A DNA stretch of 11,725 nucleotides, taken from assembly GCA_944345045.1 (NCBI GenBank), contig CALVMI010000108.1, positions 1-11,725 on the forward strand. Reading direction: 5' to 3'. Position numbers and translations under genes: made by a program. The notes under the pieces are model-generated. The model was not told where the DNA came from. It ran no database searches and saw nothing but the letters and a program-made list of their open reading frames with translations. Shown in pieces: positions 6,583 to 11,725 of the stretch. Each line of letters begins with the position of its first letter. Position 1 is the stretch's first letter. Origin of the DNA: an uncultured Bacilli bacterium. Its GTDB lineage: Bacteria; Bacillota_I; Bacilli_A; RF39; UBA660.

Positions 6583-8364
6583 CTATGAATTATTCTGATC
6601 TTCTCTACGGCTTTTTAAATAATCTTGTAATGATAAAGCGACTTCTTTAGGTAAAATTTTGGTTAATTCTTCTAAAGAGGAATTTTCCATTTTTGTAACA
6701 CTTCCAAATGTTTTAATCAGTTCTTTTTTTCTTTTTGCTCCAATACCTGGAATATTATCTAAAACGCTTGAAATACTTCCTTTGCTTCTAACCGTTCGAT
6801 GATAAGTAATGGTATATCTATGCACCTCATCTTGCATTCTTGTTAAGTAATGAAACACATTGGAATCTTTTGGAATTTCTACTAATTCTAACGTATCGCC
6901 GTCAACTAAATCGTTGGTTCTATGTTTATCATTTTTCTTTAAACCGCATACTTTAATAGGTAAATTTAATGCGTCTAACACTTCTTTACAAGCATGAATT
7001 TGGCCGATGCCTCCATCGACAATAATTAGATTTGGTAATTCTGTTTTTTCTACTAAAGCTCGTTGATACCTTCTGTAAATTACTTCTCTCATCATGCCAT
7101 AATCATCGTTTTTATCAAAACTAATTTTATATTTTCGATATTCATTTTTAGCTGGAACGCCATTTTTAAAAACAACCATGCCGGATACGCTCCAATCACC
7201 AAATAAATTGGAGTTGTCAAACAAATCGATGCGATCTAAGGTATCTAAATGTAAAAGTTTTCGTAATTCTTCGTTTGCTTCTTCCGTAAAATATTCTTTT
7301 TTCAAAACGAGTTCCAATTCGTTTTCTAAATTAATTTTGGCGTTTTCAGTTGCCATTTCGACGAGCTTTTTCTTCTGTCCTTTTTGAGGGACAATCAGTT
7401 TATTTTCAAAATAGCTTTGTAAAACTGTTGAAGCAAGTTCTTCGGAAACTAAAATTTCTTTTGGAATTTCATGTTTTGCATAAAATCTTGTAATATAAGA
7501 ATCCATTTCTTCTTCTAAATCACTTACGACGGGAAATAAGTCAGTGTGTCCTCCTACAATTTTGCCATTGCGAATAAACAAAATTTGAACTGAAATATAA
7601 CCATTATTGAAATAATAGCCAATGCAATCACGGTTTGTTAAATCTTGCAAAGTAATCTTTTGTTTATCTAAAACGATATTAATATAATCTAGTTCTTTTT
7701 TGAGTTCAAGGGCAAGTTCAAAATTTAAAGCTTTACTATAACTTTCCATTTTCTCCAGAATTTTGTCTTTTAATATCTTATCATTACCATTTAAAAATCC
7801 TAAAATGTCTTCTTGCATTTGAGCGAGTTTTTCTTGATCAATGTTTTTTTCACAATATCCTAAGCACTCTCCGATATGATAGTAAAGGCAAACTTTTTTC
7901 GGATTTCCTTCACATTTTTTTAACGGATAAAGTCTGTTTAGTAAATTGACAATTCTTCTAGCTGCATAAGCATTTGGGTAAGGCCCAAAAAGTTTTTTGT
8001 GATCTTTTTTACGAATTTGTAAATATCTTGAAACTTTAAGTTTGGGATAAGGATGTTCAATATATTCAATGTAAGGATAACTTTTATCATCTTTTAACAA
8101 AACATTATATTTAGGATTATATTGCTTTATTAAATTAATTTCTAATAACAAAGACTCCAATTCGGTCGCGGTTACAATATAAGTGAAATCTGCTATCTCA
8201 CTAATCATTTTGGCTGTCTTGCCTGTTTGCGTGCGATTAAAATAAGAATTTACACGTCGATGAAGGTTTTTGGCTTTACCAACATAAATAATTACACCAT
8301 CTTTGTTGCGCATTTGATAACTTCCTGGTTTATTTGGTATTTGAGCTAATTTTTCTTTGAACAT
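6583..8364 (-). CDS. uvrC: Excinuclease ABC subunit C (UvrC)
   Basis: The dual-incision nuclease of nucleotide excision repair, recruited by UvrB at lesions. It has 593 residues, the normal length. The GIY-YIG domain (about 10-95) makes the 3' incision: GSY at 14-16, YVG at 27-29, R36/R37 and the metal-ligand E75 (in SLLLE). A four-cysteine set (C151, C159, C167, C171) matches the iron-sulfur cluster ligands described for UvrC. A UVR motif that contacts UvrB lies at about 195-235. The RNase H-like 5'-incision domain has D383 (LFDNSN), D420/D421 (NDDYGMM), D450 (IIVDGG) and H522 (YHRTVRSK), lining up with the E. coli D399, D438, D466 and H538 set at an offset of about 16. A helix-hairpin-helix (NIPGIGAKRKKELI) closes the protein. 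The ATG follows GGGGTGG. The gene is divergent from the YigZ-like gene, with 58 bp between them. Confidence 0.97.
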   Translation of the reverse strand: MFKEKLAQIPNKPGSYQMRNKDGVIIYVGKAKNLHRRVNSYFNRTQTGKTAKMISEIADFTYIVTATELESLLLEINLIKQYNPKYNVLLKDDKSYPYIEYIEHPYPKLKVSRYLQIRKKDHKKLFGPYPNAYAARRIVNLLNRLYPLKKCEGNPKKVCLYYHIGECLGYCEKNIDQEKLAQMQEDILGFLNGNDKILKDKILEKMESYSKALNFELALELKKELDYINIVLDKQKITLQDLTNRDCIGYYFNNGYISVQILFIRNGKIVGGHTDLFPVVSDLEEEMDSYITRFYAKHEIPKEILVSEELASTVLQSYFENKLIVPQKGQKKKLVEMATENAKINLENELELVLKKEYFTEEANEELRKLLHLDTLDRIDLFDNSNLFGDWSVSGMVVFKNGVPAKNEYRKYKISFDKNDDYGMMREVIYRRYQRALVEKTELPNLIIVDGGIGQIHACKEVLDALNLPIKVCGLKKNDKHRTNDLVDGDTLELVEIPKDSNVFHYLTRMQDEVHRYTITYHRTVRSKGSISSVLDNIPGIGAKRKKELIKTFGSVTKMENSSLEELTKILPKEVALSLQDYLKSRREDQNNS

Positions 8365-8395
8365 GATACCACCCCATTTCTTTTTTTTCTTATTT

Positions 8396-8404
8396 ATTGT
8401 ATCA
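8396..8404 (-). promoter_or_regulatory. Extended -10 promoter of uvrC
   Basis: The minus strand reads TGA then TACAAT (five of six), with no convincing -35. It lies in the 58-bp gap shared with the divergent YigZ-like gene. A plus-strand -10-like TATCAT (8400-8405) overlaps it, so the two promoters probably interfere. I see no LexA-type operator. Confidence 0.5.
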
Positions 8405-8411
8405 TAAAATT

Positions 8412-8417
8412 AGGTGA
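8412..8417 (+). promoter_or_regulatory. Shine-Dalgarno that decides the yigZ start
   Basis: AGGTGA, then five bases, then GTG at 8423-8425. An in-frame GTG at 8414-8416 lies inside this motif and is rejected; an ATG at 8421-8423 is out of frame and stops at once. Confidence 0.6.
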
Positions 8418-8422
8418 TTTAT

Positions 8423-8773
8423 GTGAAACTTTTACATAGAGCGGAAATAGAAGTTAAAAAATCTAAGTTTCTTTCGTATTACTATGAGTTAACAAGTAAA
8501 GAAGAAGCGAAAGAAATTTTTGAAACTTTAAAAAAAGAACACAAAAAAGCTAGGCATATCCCCTATGCTTATATTTTAGAGAATACCGCGGCAAAAAGCG
8601 ATGACAAAGAACCAAGTGGAACGAGCGGAATGCCTATCTATCAGGTTTTGGAAAGAAAACAAATTAAAAATCGAGGTGTTTTTGTCGTTCGGTATTTTGG
8701 CGGGGTTAAACTTGGGGCTTCTGGGCTTACAAGAGCCTATCGCGCGGCTGCGGAAATGGCCATCAAAGAGTAA
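8423..8773 (+). CDS. Short YigZ/IMPACT (UPF0029) family protein lacking the C-terminal DUF1949 domain
   Basis: A 116-residue protein starting at GTG. It has the UPF0029 core of the YigZ/IMPACT family: KKSKFL near the N-terminus, then SDDKEPSGTSGMP (59-71) and VVRYFGGVKLGASGLTRAY (88-106), which are the family signatures. IMPACT proteins in eukaryotes touch translational stress control; the bacterial role is unsettled. Bacterial YigZ proteins are normally about 200-215 residues, with a DUF1949 ferredoxin-like domain after the core. Here the protein stops eight residues after RAYRAA, and none of the three frames of the following 100 bp shows a DUF1949 remnant, so this looks like a genuine short form and not a recent frameshift. 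It is divergent from uvrC and 100 bp upstream of rpsT, which has its own promoter. Confidence 0.85.
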   Translation: MKLLHRAEIEVKKSKFLSYYYELTSKEEAKEIFETLKKEHKKARHIPYAYILENTAAKSDDKEPSGTSGMPIYQVLERKQIKNRGVFVVRYFGGVKLGASGLTRAYRAAAEMAIKE

Positions 8774-8812
8774 CAGAAGTTTTTATTTATATAAGAAAAA
8801 TGGGAAAAAAGA

Positions 8813-8841
8813 TTGTCAAGCGCTAAAAAATCTGTTAAAAT
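8813..8841 (+). promoter_or_regulatory. Promoter of rpsT
   Basis: TTGTCA (8813-8818, five of six), a 17-bp spacer and TAAAAT (8836-8841, five of six) with the TGT extension. The leader would be about 26 nt and holds the AAAGGAG Shine-Dalgarno. It is the best-supported of the extended -10 promoters here. Confidence 0.75.
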
Positions 8842-8873
8842 TATATACGACTTATCAAAGAAAGGAGAAAAGT

Positions 8874-9137
8874 ATGGCTAATATTAAGAGTTCTAAAAAA
8901 GCAATTAAGACTATTGCTAAAAGAACAGAGAACAATCATGAACTAAAAGCTCGTGTAAAAAACTGTATTCGTAATTGTGATAAAGCAATCGAAGCTGGAG
9001 ATAAAGAAAACGCTCAAAAACTCCTTGCTGATGTACAAAAATATATGGACCGTGCTTTAAGTAAAGGTCTAGTAAAAAGAAATACTGCTGACCGTCAAAA
9101 ATCAAGATTGGCGAACAAAGTTAAAGAAATGGCTTAA
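8874..9137 (+). CDS. rpsT: 30S ribosomal protein S20
   Basis: Primary 16S rRNA-binding protein of the small subunit body. It has 87 residues, the normal length. The N-terminus MANIKSSKKAIKTIAKR is the diagnostic S20 opening, and the all-helical, Lys/Arg-rich body ends KSRLANKVKEMA. AAAGGAG lies six bases before the ATG. The same frame is open upstream to about 8601, but that part is a shadow of the YigZ-like gene and S20 does not carry such an extension. The gene has its own promoter, and a terminator stem begins in the last codons. It is convergent with the amidoligase gene, 18 bp away. Confidence 0.97.
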   Translation: MANIKSSKKAIKTIAKRTENNHELKARVKNCIRNCDKAIEAGDKENAQKLLADVQKYMDRALSKGLVKRNTADRQKSRLANKVKEMA

Positions 9138-9157
9138 TAAAAACCATTTCTTTTTTT
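9123..9157 (+). terminator. Intrinsic terminator of rpsT
   Basis: AAAGAAATGG pairs perfectly with CCATTTCTTT (ten base pairs, 11-base loop), and the T run reaches nine or ten bases from the end of the stem. The first arm lies within the rpsT codons and the T tract touches the stop of the convergent gene. The reverse direction has only a short T run. Confidence 0.9.
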
Positions 9158-9902
9158 ATAATTTTAACATTTTTTTCATTACATTTTGTTTAGCTAAATC
9201 AAAAGTTCTATCATCATTTGTTTGATGAAAATAATAATCAAGACGTTCTTTATCTATTTGTTCGTCTAAAATAAAATTTCTTAAATTGATGGCAAAATAT
9301 AAATAACTTTCAATGACTTCTTTTTCTAACGAACTATTAAAATAACGAAGCTCTACTGTATCATTAGTAAAACGAATACAATGAAGTTTATCGGTTAGTT
9401 TTACATATTTTTCTTGTTCTAGCATCTTTTTTACAAATTTCAATTTTAAAGGTCGTGCGGAAAATAAAAATGTATCTCTTATTTTTTCATCTCTTCCTTT
9501 AGCTAGATCAAATATTTCATTTTGAAAAGTATAAAGAAATTTTAATAAAAGTTGTTTTTTCTCCCAGGAATCTAAAAAATTTTTGTCTAAATGAATATGA
9601 AAGCCTGCTTCGTAAGAGTTTGGAAGAAGATAAGCTCCCTGTTCTTTTAAGATATTTAAATAATATGCGGTTTCTTCTTCACAAGTTTGCCAATTAGTGA
9701 AAATTGGTGAAATCAGTTCACCCCCAAGATAATCTATTGTAGTATCTCTTTGATCAATTACACTAACATCTTTTTCGTCTTTTAAATGAAAATGATCATA
9801 TGAAACGTCTTTTTCTTTTTTATATAAAGGTATATTATATGTTTTCGATAAATTTAATAATGAAGCTCCTTTAAATTCTAATTCATAACCTAATGGCAAC
9901 AT
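9156..9902 (-). CDS. Putative amidoligase (Amidoligase_2-like, glutamine-synthetase/GCS-type COOH-NH2 ligase)
   Basis: A 248-residue soluble protein whose spaced motifs match the amidoligase_2 family, enzymes related to gamma-glutamyl-cysteine synthetase that are predicted to form amide or isopeptide bonds using ATP. The N-terminal GYELEF (5-10) supplies the paired Glu, YLGGELISPIF (58-68) fits the family's GxElxSP segment, AGFHIHLD (99-106) fits the GxHxHx metal motif, and IRFTNDTVELRYFNSS (176-191) fits the closing T-x-E-x-R motif. These are family patterns recalled and compared by eye, not a search result. The substrate is unknown. Family members are reported with peptide-modification and cell-wall-type gene sets. 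The ATG follows AAGGGGGA. It has its own extended -10 promoter and is divergent from a membrane-anchored transglutaminase-like gene. Nothing indicates recent transfer: codon use looks like that of its neighbours. Confidence 0.75.
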   Translation of the reverse strand: MLPLGYELEFKGASLLNLSKTYNIPLYKKEKDVSYDHFHLKDEKDVSVIDQRDTTIDYLGGELISPIFTNWQTCEEETAYYLNILKEQGAYLLPNSYEAGFHIHLDKNFLDSWEKKQLLLKFLYTFQNEIFDLAKGRDEKIRDTFLFSARPLKLKFVKKMLEQEKYVKLTDKLHCIRFTNDTVELRYFNSSLEKEVIESYLYFAINLRNFILDEQIDKERLDYYFHQTNDDRTFDLAKQNVMKKMLKL

Positions 9903-9928
9903 AAAAATCCCCCTTCACTTAGTGTCTA

Positions 9929-9937
9929 ATTATACCA
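9929..9937 (-). promoter_or_regulatory. Extended -10 promoter of the amidoligase gene
   Basis: The minus strand reads TGG then a perfect TATAAT. No -35 match is seen at 16-18 bp. The start would be about 20 nt before the ATG, leaving room for the AAGGGGGA Shine-Dalgarno. Confidence 0.65.
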
Positions 9938-9964
9938 CAATTTTTAAGAAAAAAGAAATTTGAA

Positions 9965-9993
9965 TTGATGTCCCAACATATATTTGATAAAAT
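9965..9993 (+). promoter_or_regulatory. Promoter of the transglutaminase-like gene
   Basis: TTGATG (9965-9970, four of six), a 17-bp spacer and TAAAAT (9988-9993) with the TGA extension. The leader is only about 11 nt, with a weak GTGAT ribosome binding site, so translation may be modest. It sits back to back with the amidoligase promoter, the -10 boxes about 54 bp apart. Confidence 0.55.
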
Positions 9994-10010
9994 GAAAGAG
10001 TGATGAAGCC

Positions 10011-10979
10011 ATGAAAAGAACGTATAAAAATATCTTAATTCCTCTTATTTGTTTATTCATTTTATTTTTTGTTGTGTTAAATGCTAATAATTGGAGTGAC
10101 TTTTTGGTTGATCACACTTTAAATGATCCCGAAATATACGTTCCTACTTCTAATGGATACCATAAAGAAACTTCTTTTCAATTTATAAAAGATACAAATG
10201 ATTTTATGCCTTTTAGTAAGGGAGATTTAAAAAATATTTATTACACTATTGTAAATAACGGTTGGAAAGAATTTACTTTTTATTGTCCTAGTGAATATAC
10301 AAGTTGCTTAGAAGATGTTAAAGAAATCAGTAATGACCAAGATTTATTAACCCATTTAAATAATTATGTTCACCCTTATAATGGTTTTTCTAATGTCAAA
10401 ACAATTATTAGTGAAGCCGGAGATATCACTGTAGAAATCGATTATTTTTATACAGAAGAACAAATTAAAGAAATCAACGAAAAAGTCGATGAAATATATA
10501 AGGAAATTATTACGAATGACATGGATCTTTATACAAAAATTTTAACGATTCATGATTATATTATAAATAATACTAAGTATGATGTTGAAAGAAACAATGA
10601 AGGAGACAGTATATATCACTCTTATATAGCTTACGGTCCTTTAATTGAAGGATATGCAACTTGTAATGGGTACACGGATGCGATGGCTTTGTTTTTAGAA
10701 AAAATGAATGTTCCTAATTTTAAAGTAGCTATGACACCCGATGGTCAAAGTCAAGCAGAAGGTCATGTTTGGAATGCCGTTTATATAGATGATAAATGGG
10801 TACACCTTGATCTTACATGGGATGATCCTGTTAGTAGTGATGGTACTGATTATTTACAGCATAAATATTTTTTAATTACTACTGATCAACTTGAAGAAAT
10901 TGATACTTCTGGAGAAGTTCAAGTAACTGAACATGAGTTTAAACCAAATATTTATCCAGAATTAAAAAACAGAAAGTGA
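10011..10979 (+). CDS. Membrane-anchored transglutaminase-like (papain-fold) protein
   Basis: A 322-residue protein. Residues about 8-24 are an uncleaved-looking signal anchor (ILIPLICLFILFFVVLN), so the rest should be outside the membrane. Residues about 165-275 form a transglutaminase-like domain with the triad C218 (EGYATCNGYT), H252 (EGHVWNAV) and D267 (WVHLDLTWDDP). Bacterial members of this superfamily are more often thiol proteases or amidases than crosslinkers, and the substrate here is unknown. The middle (40-160) has no motif I know; a Cys pair at 92 and 99 may be a disulfide. The start is the first ATG of the frame, with a weak Shine-Dalgarno (GTGAT). It is divergent from the amidoligase, and the two could act on related peptide or envelope substrates, which is inference only. 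It converges with miaA, one base apart. Confidence 0.87.
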   Translation: MKRTYKNILIPLICLFILFFVVLNANNWSDFLVDHTLNDPEIYVPTSNGYHKETSFQFIKDTNDFMPFSKGDLKNIYYTIVNNGWKEFTFYCPSEYTSCLEDVKEISNDQDLLTHLNNYVHPYNGFSNVKTIISEAGDITVEIDYFYTEEQIKEINEKVDEIYKEIITNDMDLYTKILTIHDYIINNTKYDVERNNEGDSIYHSYIAYGPLIEGYATCNGYTDAMALFLEKMNVPNFKVAMTPDGQSQAEGHVWNAVYIDDKWVHLDLTWDDPVSSDGTDYLQHKYFLITTDQLEEIDTSGEVQVTEHEFKPNIYPELKNRK

Positions 10980-11002
10980 TTCATAAAGCTTTCTGTTTTT
11001 TT
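10965..11002. terminator. Bidirectional terminator shared by the transglutaminase-like gene and miaA
   Basis: AAAAACAGAAAG (10965-10976) pairs perfectly with CTTTCTGTTTTT (10989-11000), twelve base pairs. T runs follow on both strands, seven T on plus and six on minus. The stem arms lie in the last codons of each gene, and the loop contains both stop codons. Confidence 0.92.
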
Positions 11003-11725
11003 ATATATTCTTCTACTTCACTAATCGTATTTGTAAAATTTTCATAATCAACTTGAAACCATTTAACAGGTAATTGATGACGAAAGAAAGTGTATTGTCT
11101 TTTAGCGTAATGTCTTGAATTTTTTTGAATTAAAGAAATTGCCTCTTCTAAAGGAATTTCACCATCCAAATATTGATAAAGTTCCTTATAACCTATTCCC
11201 GTTTCCAAAGATTTACTATGGATATTTTGATCATAAAAAGTTTTTACTTCATTAAGAAGGCCTTCATTCATCATTTTTTCTACACGTTGATCAATAATTT
11301 GATATAATTTTTCTCTTTCGGTTGTAAGGCCAATAAATAAAGCATCATATAATGGTACTGGTTTTACAATATCCGTATTTTCTTTTTCTAAAAAACGAAT
11401 GAGTCTCTTACGATTATTCACGTGGATATTACAAGTTTTATCCTTTTTTAAACATTGGGCTAATAACTCTTCATTACTGTATTTCGAATAATCTTTTTTT
11501 TCTTTTGTTTCTGCTGGGAAACGATAATCAAATAAAGCTGCTTTTAAATAAAGACCTGTGCCACCTACAAAAATAATATTTCTATTTTTAAATTTTTTCA
11601 GAAGTTTTCTAGCATCTTTTTGATAATCAGCAACGGTATAATTTACAAGCGGATCAACAAAATCAAAAAGATAATGTTCTATTCCTTCTTTTTCGTTTTC
11701 TTTAATTTTTGCTGTTCCAATATTT
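10981..11725 (-). CDS. miaA: tRNA dimethylallyltransferase MiaA, lacking its N-terminus (cut by right window edge)
   Basis: Transfers a dimethylallyl group from DMAPP to N6 of A37 in UNN-decoding tRNAs. The frame continues past an internal Met near 11421 to the window edge. The visible 247 residues open with NIGTAKI (family xIGTAK), then HYLFDFVDP, VADYQKDAR, VGGTGLYLKAALFDYRF, NNRKRLIRFLE (family N-D-RRVIRALE), ALFIGLTTEREKLYQIIDQRV, GIGYKELYQYLDGE and YAKRQYTFFRHQ. Only the P-loop segment, about 40-45 residues, lies outside, so the full protein would be about 290 residues, on the short side. The usual TGK-S stretch after RALE is absent, because the chain passes from RFLEKENTDI to the ALFIGLT strand in a few residues. 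It ends at TGA in the shared terminator. Its promoter and start are out of view. Confidence 0.94.
   Translation of the reverse strand, partial: NIGTAKIKENEKEGIEHYLFDFVDPLVNYTVADYQKDARKLLKKFKNRNIIFVGGTGLYLKAALFDYRFPAETKEKKDYSKYSNEELLAQCLKKDKTCNIHVNNRKRLIRFLEKENTDIVKPVPLYDALFIGLTTEREKLYQIIDQRVEKMMNEGLLNEVKTFYDQNIHSKSLETGIGYKELYQYLDGEIPLEEAISLIQKNSRHYAKRQYTFFRHQLPVKWFQVDYENFTNTISEVEEYIKKQKAL

Noticed and set aside
7178..7387. Plus-strand open frame inside uvrC
   Set aside because: It is antisense to the conserved nuclease-domain region, of biased Ser/Phe composition, with no initiation signals.
8601..8873. Long in-frame extension of rpsT upstream of its ATG
   Set aside because: It overlaps the conserved YigZ core in another frame. 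S20 starts at MANIKS with a proper ribosome binding site, and a good promoter lies between.
8774..8873. Remnant of the YigZ DUF1949 domain
   Set aside because: All three plus frames were read. None resembles DUF1949, and the stretch holds the rpsT promoter instead.
8917..9105. Minus-strand open frame across rpsT
   Set aside because: It is fully antisense to a certain ribosomal protein gene, with no supporting signals.
1..11725. Mycoplasma-type genetic code, CRISPR array, tRNA or rRNA genes, insertion sequence or prophage
   Set aside because: TGA ends several genes whose families end there, and the conserved Trp checked is TGG. I saw no regularly spaced repeats, cloverleaf, transposase or phage protein.

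Overview
The window looks like chromosomal DNA of a low-GC (roughly 30%) member of the Bacillota. An uncultured, gut-type Bacilli or Mycoplasmatota-like lineage is the best guess, judged from base composition, the repertoire of housekeeping proteins, and a surface protein whose C-terminal domain resembles proteins common in such genomes. TGA is used as a stop (HTH regulator, surface protein, transglutaminase-like protein, miaA) and the conserved Trp in the surface protein's WRI motif is TGG, so the code is the standard bacterial one and not the Mycoplasma code.

Layout, left to right. The left edge cuts recD2 (minus), whose N-terminal half up to and including Walker A is present. Next, also on minus, come a 127-residue protein of unknown function, mtaB (tRNA ms2t6A37 methylthiotransferase), an unknown single-pass membrane protein with an acidic tail, and a membrane-anchored surface protein with the strongest promoter in the window. 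Then follows a two-gene operon of a membrane-tethered XRE-type regulator and a six-helix membrane protein, then uvrC. Divergent from uvrC on plus are a short YigZ/IMPACT-family protein and rpsT (ribosomal protein S20). A minus-strand gene for a putative Amidoligase_2-type COOH-NH2 ligase faces rpsT tail to tail and is divergent from a membrane-anchored transglutaminase-like protein (plus). The right edge cuts miaA (minus), which lacks only its extreme N-terminus.

How the genes relate. Most are independent single-gene units of DNA repair (uvrC, recD2), tRNA position-37 modification (mtaB, miaA) and translation (rpsT). Two sets look functionally linked by context: the regulator and membrane protein, which overlap by 4 bp, and perhaps the amidoligase and transglutaminase-like pair, which share a 108-bp divergent promoter region. 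No intergenic stretch exceeds about 135 bp. Most gaps hold a recognisable terminator, promoter or both. I see no tRNA, rRNA, CRISPR, insertion sequence or phage signature.

Transcription signals are unusually legible. Nine of the ten promoters I can propose have a TGn extension before the -10 box and usually a poor -35. The surface-protein gene is the exception, with a perfect TTGACA, a 17-bp spacer and TATACT. Several terminator stems run into stop codons, and two promoters sit inside the terminator of the preceding gene. The window therefore reads as a compacted but ordinary core region. Its least conventional parts are the amidoligase/transglutaminase pair and the membrane-tethered regulator operon.
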